Part shown: in pieces, positions 8,190-15,451 of the stretch
Numbering within the stretch: the stretch's first letter is position 1
Layout: the number at the start of each line of letters is the position of its first letter
Assembly (NCBI RefSeq): GCF_900103325.1
Contig: NZ_FMXM01000007.1
Location: 1-64,000 of the forward strand
Direction of reading: 5' to 3'
Length of the DNA stretch: 64,000 nt
Origin: Mesorhizobium qingshengii
GTDB taxonomy: Bacteria > Pseudomonadota > Alphaproteobacteria > Rhizobiales > Rhizobiaceae
Notes under the pieces: generated by a model
Database searches by the model: none
Told to the model about the DNA's origin: nothing
What the model saw: only the letters and a program-made list of their open reading frames with translations
Translations under genes and position numbers: made by a program

Positions 8190-8363
8190 ATCTCCCCCAC
8201 GCGGGGGGAGATGCCTGGCAGGGCAGAGGGGGGCGTGCAGGATTGCCAGCCTCTCCACAGCCTGTCGAAGACGGTCGGAATGTAAAGTCGCTACGGATTG
8301 AAGCGCTGGAGGGACAGCGCCCCCCTCTGGCCTGCCGGCCATCTCCCCCACGCGGGGGGAGAT
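8190..8363. repeat. Large inverted repeat capped by two CTCCCCC hairpins
   Basis: The identical palindrome ATCTCCCCC-ACGCG-GGGGGAGAT occurs at 8190-8212 and again at 8341-8363. Inside these, the arms continue as an imperfect inverted repeat (GCCTGGCAGGGCAGAGGGGG at 8213-8232 against CCCCCTCTGGCCTGCCGGCC near 8321-8340), giving about 46-bp arms around a 75-bp non-repetitive centre. It fills the whole convergent gap between ppk2 and the reductase gene. Repeats of this composition are common between genes in Mesorhizobium-type genomes. Confidence 0.85.
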
Positions 8364-8375
8364 TAGGCTCTCCAC

Positions 8376-9023
8376 CTAACCGCGCTTGATGACAACATGG
8401 GTGGCAAGCGCCGTCGCCACCTGTTCGGTGCACTGGTAGCCGAGCTTGGGCATGTCGAGGCCGGCAAAAAGGTTCTCGCCGACCCCGAGCAACACCGGCG
8501 AGATCGCCAGATGCATCTCGTCGATCAACCTCTCCTGCAGATATTGCCGGATGGTGGCTACGCCGCCACCAACCCGCACATCCTTGCCGCCAGCCGCCGC
8601 CTTCGCCTGCTCAAGCGCCGAATGGATGCCGTCGGTCACAAAATAAAAGGTCGTTCCACCTTCCATCGTGATGGGTGCCCGCTCGTGGTGCGTCAGCACG
8701 AAAACCGGCACATGGTAGGGAGGGTTGTCGCCCCACCAGCCTTTCCAGCTGTCGTCAGGCCATTCGCCGCGGATCGGCCCGAACATGTTGCGGCCGAGGA
8801 TCCAGGCGCCGACATTCTCGAAACTGCGCGCCGCGAACGCCTCGTTGATATCGGTGGTGCCGCCATCTTGTCCGAGCACCATCTTACGGAAGGTGCGGGT
8901 ATCGACAAACCACTTGTGCAAGGATTCCCCGCCGACGCCGAGCGGATTTTGCAGATCCTGATCGGGACCGGCGCCGTAGCCGTCGAGCGACAGGGTGAAT
9001 GCGTTGACACGCAGCTTGGGCAT
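8376..9023 (-). CDS. RibD C-terminal/dihydrofolate-reductase-like protein
   Basis: A 215-residue single-domain protein of the RibD-C/DHFR-like superfamily (YyaP/YwjB type). Visible features are an N-terminal beta strand MPKLRVNAFTLSLDGYGAG, AWILGRNMFGPIRGEW about residue 75, PVFVLTHHERAPI about 110 and the NADPH-binding Gly-rich loop DVRVGGGVATIRQYL about 150. It probably uses NADPH to reduce an unknown substrate; it lacks the RibD deaminase domain and is not predicted to be a true riboflavin enzyme. A GAGGAGG ribosome-binding site precedes the ATG at 9023. Confidence 0.82.
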   Translation of the reverse strand: MPKLRVNAFTLSLDGYGAGPDQDLQNPLGVGGESLHKWFVDTRTFRKMVLGQDGGTTDINEAFAARSFENVGAWILGRNMFGPIRGEWPDDSWKGWWGDNPPYHVPVFVLTHHERAPITMEGGTTFYFVTDGIHSALEQAKAAAGGKDVRVGGGVATIRQYLQERLIDEMHLAISPVLLGVGENLFAGLDMPKLGYQCTEQVATALATHVVIKRG

Positions 9024-9052
9024 GACAGGCCTCCTCGACAACCGATCGTATT

Positions 9053-9096
9053 TTGCAAGCAGCTGTTTTCTAGCAAACCGATTGCGAATTGCAAGC
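9053..9096. promoter_or_regulatory. Direct repeat TTGCAAGC upstream of DHFR-like gene
   Basis: TTGCAAGC occurs at 9053-9060 and 9089-9096, 36 bp apart start to start, in the region 30-73 bases upstream of the reductase start. The second copy lies next to an overlapping ATTGC-GAATTGCAA. Similar DHFR-like genes are often controlled by HxlR/ArsR-type regulators, but none is present here, so the role as an operator is a guess. The rest of the gap to hemB (9097-9244) shows nothing. Confidence 0.3.
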
Positions 9097-9244
9097 GGTA
9101 TTTTTTGGGCGCGAAGAAGCCTAAGTCACTTGGTCCAACGACCTTCGCTCTGGTTCCCCGGCCGCCAGCCGGAAATTATCCTGGATGTCGAAGCGGATCG
9201 CCGGCATTTGCTCGCCGCTGCCGGCCGTCCGCGAGAAGAGAAAG

Positions 9245-10276
9245 TTATCCCTTGAGCAGCTCCGCCACTTCAGGTGCGAAGTAGGTCAAAATGCCGTCGC
9301 AGCCAGCGCGTTTGAAGGCGAGCAGCGATTCCAGCATCGCTTTCTCGCCGTCGATCCAGCCATTGGCGCCGGCCGCCTTGATCATCGAATATTCGCCCGA
9401 CACCTGGTAGGCGAAGGTCGGCATCTGGAATTCATCCTTCAGCCGCCGGATGATGTCGAGATAGGGCATGCCGGGCTTGACCATGAGCATGTCTGCGCCT
9501 TCGGCGATGTCCTGCTCGGCCTCGCGCACCGCTTCGTCGGAATTGGCGTGGTCGATATAATAGGTCTTCTTGTCGCCCTTGAGCAGGCCGGCGGTGCCCA
9601 CCGCCTCGCGATAGGGGCCGTAGAAGGCCGAGGCGAATTTGGTCGCGTAGGACATGATCGCCACGTCCTGGAAACCGTTGGCGTCGAGCGCGTCGCGGAT
9701 GGCGCCGATCCGGCCGTCCATCATGTCGGACGGCGCGATGATGTCGGCACCGGCGGCCGCCTGGATGACCGCCGCCGCCGCGACCTGTTCAACCGTTTCG
9801 TCGTTGACGATGATGCCGTCGCGCAAAATGCCGTCATGGCCGTGGCTGGTGAACGGGTCGAGCGCGGCATCGGTGATGATGCCGATCCCAGGCACGGCAT
9901 CCTTTATCGCGCGCGTGGCGCGGTTGATGACGTTGTCGGGGTCGAGGATGTGCGAACCGGTCTGGTCGCGCAGCGAGATGTCGACATTGGGGAAGGTGGC
10001 GAGCGCGGGAATGCCGAGCCTGGCCGCGCGTTCTGCCTCCTTGACGGCAAGGTCGATCGACAGGCGGAATACGCCAGGCATGGCTGCGATCGGCTCGCGC
10101 ACTTGTTTGCCGTCGACGACGAAGATCGGCCAGATCAGGTCGTCGACCGTCAGCCGGTTCTCCTGTACGAGGCGGCGCGACCAGTCGGCCTTGCGCATGC
10201 GGCGCAAACGACGGCTGCCGGTGATGTCGTCGACGCTGCGCGCGCCGGCTGGCTTTGTCGGGGTGAATTTGTTCAT
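9245..10276 (-). CDS. hemB: Delta-aminolevulinic acid dehydratase (porphobilinogen synthase)
   Basis: A 343-residue enzyme condensing two 5-aminolevulinate molecules into porphobilinogen in heme synthesis. Both Schiff-base lysines are present: MSYATKFASAFYG (P-site) and MLMVKPGMPYLD (A-site). The metal region reads DAALDPFTSHGHDG: the cysteines of Zn-dependent HemB are replaced by Asp, as in the Mg-dependent type usual in Rhizobiales. The ATG at 10276 (MNKFTPTKP) was preferred to an earlier in-frame start. It is followed downstream by the DHFR-like gene and preceded by a DUF2066 gene on the same strand, with an 87-base gap. Confidence 0.95.
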   Translation of the reverse strand: MNKFTPTKPAGARSVDDITGSRRLRRMRKADWSRRLVQENRLTVDDLIWPIFVVDGKQVREPIAAMPGVFRLSIDLAVKEAERAARLGIPALATFPNVDISLRDQTGSHILDPDNVINRATRAIKDAVPGIGIITDAALDPFTSHGHDGILRDGIIVNDETVEQVAAAAVIQAAAGADIIAPSDMMDGRIGAIRDALDANGFQDVAIMSYATKFASAFYGPYREAVGTAGLLKGDKKTYYIDHANSDEAVREAEQDIAEGADMLMVKPGMPYLDIIRRLKDEFQMPTFAYQVSGEYSMIKAAGANGWIDGEKAMLESLLAFKRAGCDGILTYFAPEVAELLKG

Positions 10277-10363
10277 CGCCAAAACTCCAGATCGGCGGGC
10301 TTTTACCACGAGCCCTTGCCGCTGACCAATGCGACACGTTTGTGCCAGCGACCCGGTCTCGTC

Positions 10364-11188
10364 CTATTTCGGTTGTCCATTGCCCGACAGGATCTGCGCC
10401 GCGCCCCTTATGGCGACGCGGAACGCCTCGTCGAAGCTCACTCCACGCACCTGCCAGCGATAGGTCTTGCCGGCCATGGCAACCCGCCAATCGGCGATCC
10501 AGCCTAGCTCCTTGTCACTCCAGACGATGCTGCCGGCAAGCGCCTGGTCGGCGCCTGCCTTTTGGGCGAGCCGATCCAGGCTTGCCATGTCGGCGGCGCG
10601 CTCGGTTTTCTCGTCCATGCCGGAAAGCAGCGAGGCCGGCGGAAATTCAATGTGCATCATGAGCGGGCCGGTCGCGTTGACGAAGGATTCGCGCATCGCC
10701 TGCCCTGGCGGATCATCAGCCGTCAGCGCGAAATGCCTTGTGCCTTGCTCGGCCGTGAGGAACACGGCGAGCCGTGGCCGCCCGCCAAGCCACGGCTTGC
10801 TGCCGAGCTCGCCAAGCACTTTGTCGATGACCGCCGGCTTGTAGAGGCAGGTTAGATCATGCGGCCGGTCGTGCGTGCCTTGCTCGTCATGCACCGGGAT
10901 GCCTTCCAGCCTGTCATGATAGCGGAAGGAATCGACGAAGCTGCCGGCCTTGTCGCGCAGATCAGCCATTTCGGGTTTCTTCGGCAGCCGCTGGTCGCCG
11001 GAAACCCTGACCAGCACCCGATCCAGGCAGTCTTTGAAGCCGATCTGCCTGTTTACTTCGCCCTGGCCGGTGACGATGGTCTGCGACTGATAGAGTTCGT
11101 CGGGCGTGGCGGCGAAAGCCGTGCACGGTGCAAGGCCGGCGACCATTAGCGCGACAGTCAACAGCGTGAGACGCAAAAATCCGGACAT
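10364..11188 (-). CDS. DUF2066 domain exported protein
   Basis: A 274-residue protein with a signal peptide (FLRLTLLTVALMVAGLAP, cleavage likely after TAFAA) followed by a DUF2066-like domain: YQSQTIVTGQGEVNR, GFKDCLDRVLVRVSGD about residues 50-65, then LGGRPRLAVFLTAEQG and a C-terminal VSFDEAFRVAIRGAAQILSG. The family is periplasmic or outer-membrane-associated in Proteobacteria and of unknown function. The ATG at 11188 starts exactly at the signal peptide. It is divergent from the enoyl-CoA hydratase-family gene; the 190-bp gap between them shows no recognised site. Confidence 0.8.
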   Translation of the reverse strand: MSGFLRLTLLTVALMVAGLAPCTAFAATPDELYQSQTIVTGQGEVNRQIGFKDCLDRVLVRVSGDQRLPKKPEMADLRDKAGSFVDSFRYHDRLEGIPVHDEQGTHDRPHDLTCLYKPAVIDKVLGELGSKPWLGGRPRLAVFLTAEQGTRHFALTADDPPGQAMRESFVNATGPLMMHIEFPPASLLSGMDEKTERAADMASLDRLAQKAGADQALAGSIVWSDKELGWIADWRVAMAGKTYRWQVRGVSFDEAFRVAIRGAAQILSGNGQPK

Positions 11189-11378
11189 GGCCAACCGTCC
11201 CCCCCGAAGCCGTCGGCAGCGCACGGTATCAGCGTGTGGCGGGCAACGGCGGTGATCTTCGTAGCACCGGCCGCCGCCGGTCGCCAAGACAGCTGCCGAC
11301 GGACTGCTGCCATTGACGCACCCATGCGCCGCCTTTAGCACTTCAGTCCCGCAGGCGCGGGGGAGGGATTCTCTGGCG

Positions 11379-12422
11379 ATGGATTTTGGTGGAGGCGACG
11401 AAATTCGCTTCGAACGGTTGGGCAGGGCTGGCGTCGTCACGCTGACGCGGCCGCAGGCGCTCAATGCCGTGACGCACCGCATGGTCAAGGCGCTGGGCCA
11501 GGCACTGCATTGCTGGGAGCGCGACGACGGTGTGGATGTCGTGATCGTCAAAGCCGAGGGCAGGGCGTTCTCGGCCGGTGGCGATATCCTGCACATCTAT
11601 GAAGCTGGCCGGGCTGGAAAGCCGCCGGTCGAGTTCTTCGCCGACGAGTATCGGCTCAACGCCCAGATCGCGCGCTTCAAGAAACCCTATGTGGCGCTCA
11701 TCGACGGCATCGTCATGGGCGGTGGCGTTGGTATCTCCTTCCACGGCTCGCACCGGGTGATGACGGAGAATGCCCAGTTCGCCATGCCGGAGGTCGGCAT
11801 CGGCTTTTTCCCGGATGTCGGCGCCAGCCATCTGCTGCCTGATCTTGGCGGCTCGTTCGGCATGTATCTGGCGTTGACCGGCAATCGCATCCGCTATGGC
11901 GACGCGCTGTGGTCGGGGCTGGCCACCCACACCATCAAGGCCGAGGACCAGGCCGGCTTCCTCGACCGGCTGACGCTGACCGGCGATCCGGAAACGGTGC
12001 TGCGCGGTTTCTTCGCCCAGGCGAAGCGCGAGACCGACAGCCCGACGCTGCAGGCGATATCCAGCCATTTTGCGCAACCATCGCTCACGGCCGTCATCGA
12101 CAGCCTGGAACGGGCGGCAGGCACCGACGACTTCGCGGCAAGGACGCTGGCGACGATCCGCACGCGTTCGCCGACCAGCCTTCGCGTCGCCTGGCGCCAG
12201 CTCAGCGCCGGGCTGACACTGTCGATGGACGATTGCATGAGGATGGAGTTCCGCATCCTCAACCGGATGCTGACCGGCCATGATTTCTACGAGGGCATCC
12301 GCGCCGCCATCATCGACAAGGGTTCGAAGCCGCAATGGCGGCCCGCCAGCCTTGCTGCGGTCAGCGAGGCGGATGTCGACGCCTATTTTGCCTCGCTCGG
12401 CGAACGGGAGCTCGAACTGTGA
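11379..12422 (+). CDS. 3-hydroxyisobutyryl-CoA hydrolase (enoyl-CoA hydratase family)
   Basis: A 347-residue crotonase-fold enzyme. The oxyanion-hole motifs are AFSAGGDILHIYE (about residues 62-74) and DGIVMGGGVGISFHGSHR (about 109-126), followed by FAMPEVGIGFFPDVGASHLLPDL, the arrangement that distinguishes HIBYL-CoA hydrolases of valine catabolism from ordinary enoyl-CoA hydratases, with the extra C-terminal helices that make it about 350 residues long. The predicted reaction is 3-hydroxyisobutyryl-CoA to 3-hydroxyisobutyrate. A purine-rich GGGAGGG precedes the ATG at 11379. Its stop overlaps the next start by 4 bp (GTGA), so the two are translationally coupled. Confidence 0.88.
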   Translation: MDFGGGDEIRFERLGRAGVVTLTRPQALNAVTHRMVKALGQALHCWERDDGVDVVIVKAEGRAFSAGGDILHIYEAGRAGKPPVEFFADEYRLNAQIARFKKPYVALIDGIVMGGGVGISFHGSHRVMTENAQFAMPEVGIGFFPDVGASHLLPDLGGSFGMYLALTGNRIRYGDALWSGLATHTIKAEDQAGFLDRLTLTGDPETVLRGFFAQAKRETDSPTLQAISSHFAQPSLTAVIDSLERAAGTDDFAARTLATIRTRSPTSLRVAWRQLSAGLTLSMDDCMRMEFRILNRMLTGHDFYEGIRAAIIDKGSKPQWRPASLAAVSEADVDAYFASLGERELEL

Positions 12423-12841
12423 GCGAAGTGACCTCCAGACGCGTGGTGCTCCAGCCCTCGACGGTCGAGGTGATATTCGCCTGGTTCCAGCGCGTCATAT
12501 CAGGCTACTGCCTGCTGTTCGGCATCTTGTACTGGATAAAGCTGATTGGCTTCTATCCGGGCTCACTATGGCGTTTCGATCTGATGCCGGTGCACTGGCA
12601 AGTGGCGGCGGTGGTGCTGGCCGTGTTCTTCCCTTTCGCCGCTGCCGGCCTGTGGATGCTGGCCTCCTGGGGACCGGTGATCTGGTTCATCTGCGCGGTG
12701 ACCGAGATCGTCATGTATGTCGGCTTTCCCGAGCTTTTCGGCTCCCGCCCGTTGATCGTCGTCTCGCATACAGCGGTGGCCGTGCTCTATATCGTCTTCC
12801 GCGTCGTCATCCATATGCAGAAGCGGCCGGTGCGAGGGTAA
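12419..12841 (+). CDS. Small integral membrane protein, DUF6163-like
   Basis: A 140-residue protein starting at a GTG that overlaps the preceding stop (GTGA). It has four predicted membrane helices: about VISGYCLLFGILYWIKLIGFY, WQVAAVVLAVFFPFAAAGLW, VIWFICAVTEIVMYVGF and LIVVSHTAVAVLYIVFRVVI. The pattern YWIKLIGFYPG with WRFDLMPVHWQ fits a rhizobial family I recall as DUF6163; I am moderately sure of the number. Position between a valine-catabolism hydrolase and the ldtR regulator suggests an envelope role, but nothing more can be said. Confidence 0.75.
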   Translation: MSEVTSRRVVLQPSTVEVIFAWFQRVISGYCLLFGILYWIKLIGFYPGSLWRFDLMPVHWQVAAVVLAVFFPFAAAGLWMLASWGPVIWFICAVTEIVMYVGFPELFGSRPLIVVSHTAVAVLYIVFRVVIHMQKRPVRG

Positions 12842-12963
12842 GGCCCGGTAGACGCCCGCGCGGTCTGACAGGCCGTGAATTTGGGGCCCCGAAATCCTTG
12901 GCTAAATCTTTAGGTTAATTATCCTTGCTCGGGTGACCGTTCGTTAAGCCTCTTTCGAAACCT

Positions 12964-12975
12964 CTTACCGGTAAG
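12964..12975. promoter_or_regulatory. 12-bp perfect palindrome upstream of ldtR
   Basis: CTTACCGGTAAG is a perfect palindrome 108 bases upstream of the ldtR start, inside an AT-richer stretch (12900-13082) that has several TTAAG/GTTAA steps and is the likely ldtR promoter. A MarR-family dimer such as LdtR could bind it for autoregulation. I could not find the same palindrome upstream of ldtP. Confidence 0.45.
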
Positions 12976-13082
12976 CTCTTGTTAGCCCTAGCGTTTAAGT
13001 CGAATTTTATGAGTATTCGATAGTGTCGCGATCAAGGTGAAAAACAAAAAATCACCAGGGCGACAAACGAGAGGCAAAGACA

Positions 13083-13598
13083 ATGATCAATTCGCGTCCG
13101 GCGGCGAAGACCGCCAACGTATCCGACGATCGCCGCGAGGCTATCCGTTCGCTGTACATGGAATCGCTGCAGCTTGTTGAGCGGCTGCACCGCCGCCTGC
13201 TTGACGTGATCAAGGACGAGTTCGACCGCAACGGCCGTTCCGACATCAATGCCATCCAGGCGCTGCTGCTGTTCAACATCGGCAACTCCGAACTGACCGC
13301 CGGCGAGCTTCGCTCGCGGGGCTACTACCTTGGCTCCAACGTCTCCTACAATCTGAAGAAGCTGGTCGATCTCGGCTTCATCAACCACCAGCGCTCGCGC
13401 ATCGACCGCCGTTCGGTTCGTGTCTCGCTGACGCCGAAGGGCAACGAGGTGGCTGACGTCGTCGCCGGCCTCTATGAGCGCCATGTCGGCTCGATCGAGC
13501 AGGTCGGCGGTATCAACACCGACGAGTTCAAGCAGATGAACCGCGCCCTGCAGCGGCTCGACCGCTTCTGGAACGACACCATCGCCTACCGGATGTAA
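13083..13598 (+). CDS. ldtR: LdtR-like MarR/winged-helix transcriptional regulator
   Basis: A 171-residue winged-helix protein. The DNA-binding part is about residues 65-120: AIQALLLFNIGNSELTAGEL, RSRGYYLGSNVSYNLKKLVDLGFI (recognition helix) and the wing RSRIDRRSVRVSLTPKG. It matches LdtR of Liberibacter and Sinorhizobium, which activates the nearby L,D-transpeptidase gene ldtP and other envelope-stress genes and whose DNA binding is modulated by small molecules. Here, too, the next gene is an L,D-transpeptidase, supporting the assignment. It ends in a rho-independent terminator, so it is not co-transcribed with ldtP. Confidence 0.88.
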   Translation: MINSRPAAKTANVSDDRREAIRSLYMESLQLVERLHRRLLDVIKDEFDRNGRSDINAIQALLLFNIGNSELTAGELRSRGYYLGSNVSYNLKKLVDLGFINHQRSRIDRRSVRVSLTPKGNEVADVVAGLYERHVGSIEQVGGINTDEFKQMNRALQRLDRFWNDTIAYRM

Positions 13599-13666
13599 GG
13601 CGCATCCGGCGCATCGGATCTGGCCCGCGCCAAAGAAGCGCGGCCGAAACAGCGACCTTCAGTCAG

Positions 13667-13698
13667 GGCCGGGGCCGAAAGCACCGGCCTTTTCTTTT
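13667..13698 (+). terminator. Rho-independent terminator after ldtR
   Basis: GGCCGG (13667-13672) and CCGGCC (13684-13689) pair around an 11-nt loop and are followed by TTTTCTTTT. Confidence 0.7.
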
Positions 13699-14078
13699 GG
13701 GTTTGACGATCGTCGGGTTACGCCTCAGCGGACGGAACTTTGCGTGGCTTGTCATTGTATCATCAATGGCTGGTGGCTTACTCGATGATGTCATGCAGGC
13801 GATCGTTGATCGGTACCGAAAGAGCACGGGTCTTCCATTTCGCCGCGACAGCTGGGCCAAATTCGGCCGGAAGCCACGTTGCCGCCATATTCCAATGGGA
13901 GCGAGGATGCCGGTGATGCTGTGGCGAAAGCCGTGCGTTCACCCGGAACCCGTATCGTGCCTCGCGCGTTTGTGGCCGAACTGATGCGGACATGGTTGGT
14001 CAATTGTTAAGGTTGCCAACTCTAGAGTGCGGGCAAGATCGCCCGATAACCGAATGCAGTAGATCGAACGCTACAAGA
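13699..14078. other. 380-bp non-coding stretch upstream of ldtP
   Basis: No gene can be supported here on either strand. The segment has lower coding periodicity than its flanks, and the short open frames have no plausible ribosome-binding sites or family resemblance. It presumably holds the ldtP promoter; the run GGTCAATTGTTAAGG near 14000 is AT-richer than the surroundings. It might be decayed former coding DNA. Confidence 0.5.
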
Positions 14079-15347
14079 ATGTCTGGAACGTCCATGAGAA
14101 CCAGCCGCCGTCTTTTCCTCTCCGGAGCCTCCGCGCTCGCAGCAGCGATGGTCGCCGGCGGCGCCAATGCGCAGGATGTGATCGGGGATATCCTGAAATC
14201 GTCGGCCCGTGGCAATTGGGACGATCAGTTCGACGCCCGTGCCAGCGAGGGCGGCAAGGTGGCCTCGACACTGCCGATTTTCAGCCTGCAGACCGTCGCC
14301 TTCACGGAGCAGGCGGTCGCCCAGTATCAGAATATCGTCGCGCAGGGCGGCTGGGTAGAGGTCCCCGCGACCAAGAAACTGGAACTCGGCGTCGATGATC
14401 CGGATGTCGTGCCGTTGCGCAAGCGTCTGATGGTTTCCGGCGACCTGGCGCAGAGCGCCGGAGTTTCAACGGCCTTCGATTCCTATGTCGACTCGGCGGT
14501 CAAACGCTTCCAGTTGCGCCATGGCCTGCCTGCTGACGGTTCAATGGGCAAGTACACCTATGCCGCGATGAATGTTTCGGCGCAGATCCGGCTTGGCCAG
14601 TTGCAGACCAATCTGCAGCGGCTGAAGGAGAAGGCTGGCACGCTGGGTAGCCGCTATGTGCTGGTCGACATTCCGGCGGCGCAGGTCGAAGCGGTCGAGA
14701 ACGACCGCGTCGTGCTTCGCCACACCGCGATCGTCGGCAAGATCGATCGCCAGACGCCGATCGTCAATTCCAAGATCAACGAGATCATCGTCAATCCTTA
14801 CTGGAACGCGCCGGTCTCGATCGTGCGCAAGGACATCATTCCGCTGATGCGGAAGGATCCCAACTATCTGAAGGACAGCCATATCCGCCTGTTCGCTCCA
14901 GACGGCAGCGAGGTCGATCCGCTCAATGTCGACTGGTCGACTGACGACGCGGCGAAGTACCGCTTCCGCCAGGATCCGGGCGCGGGCAACGCGATGGCCT
15001 CGGTGAAGATCAATTTCCCGAGCCCGGACGGCGTCTACATGCATGACACCCCGCAGCAGAGCCTGTTCGGCAAGATGATGCGTTTCGATTCCTCGGGCTG
15101 CGTGCGCGTGCAGAACGTGCGCGACCTGGTCACCTGGATTCTGCGCGACACGCCCGGCTGGGACCGCCAGCATTTCGAGGCGGCGATCAAGACTGGCGAA
15201 AACACGCCGATCCAGATTACCAACCCGGTGCCGGTGCATTTCCTCTATCTCTCGGCCTGGTCGACAGGCCCGGGCGTTGTGCAGTTCCGCGACGACGTCT
15301 ATGCGCTCGACGGCGCCAACGAGCTACAAATCACGTCGGCGCTCTAG
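14079..15347 (+). CDS. ldtP: L,D-transpeptidase with Tat-like signal (LdtP)
   Basis: A 422-residue periplasmic enzyme that cross-links or remodels peptidoglycan. The N-terminus has a twin-arginine-like signal (TSRRLFLSGASALAAAMVAGG, given here by its ends: TSRR at about 8-11). A peptidoglycan-binding-1 segment follows (LRKRLMVSGD ... AVKRFQLRHGLPADGSMG, about 105-160), then a YkuD catalytic domain with NPYWNAPVSIVRKDI and the active site VYMHDTPQQ (His322) and FDSSGCVRV (Cys341, Arg343). The usual SHGC is SSGC. A second ATG five codons in is an equally possible start. The neighbouring LdtR is its probable activator. Confidence 0.9.
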   Translation: MSGTSMRTSRRLFLSGASALAAAMVAGGANAQDVIGDILKSSARGNWDDQFDARASEGGKVASTLPIFSLQTVAFTEQAVAQYQNIVAQGGWVEVPATKKLELGVDDPDVVPLRKRLMVSGDLAQSAGVSTAFDSYVDSAVKRFQLRHGLPADGSMGKYTYAAMNVSAQIRLGQLQTNLQRLKEKAGTLGSRYVLVDIPAAQVEAVENDRVVLRHTAIVGKIDRQTPIVNSKINEIIVNPYWNAPVSIVRKDIIPLMRKDPNYLKDSHIRLFAPDGSEVDPLNVDWSTDDAAKYRFRQDPGAGNAMASVKINFPSPDGVYMHDTPQQSLFGKMMRFDSSGCVRVQNVRDLVTWILRDTPGWDRQHFEAAIKTGENTPIQITNPVPVHFLYLSAWSTGPGVVQFRDDVYALDGANELQITSAL

Positions 15348-15369
15348 CAGGCTTCTCGGTATCGCAAAG

Positions 15370-15396
15370 GGCCGCCTTCGGGCGGCCTTTTCTTTT
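15370..15396 (+). terminator. Rho-independent terminator after ldtP
   Basis: GGCCGCC-TTCG-GGCGGCC is a perfect 7-bp stem with a stable UUCG tetraloop, followed by TTTTCTTTT. Confidence 0.9.
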
Positions 15397-15451
15397 CTGG
15401 ACGGACCGCAGCTGTTTGCGCATGGTCCGGAAAACACTCGGAAACGCGCCC

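Noticed and set aside
8376..9023. RibD-like reductase as part of riboflavin synthesis.
   Set aside because: It lacks the deaminase domain and a complete ribD is present at 19500; it fits the YyaP/YwjB reductase group.
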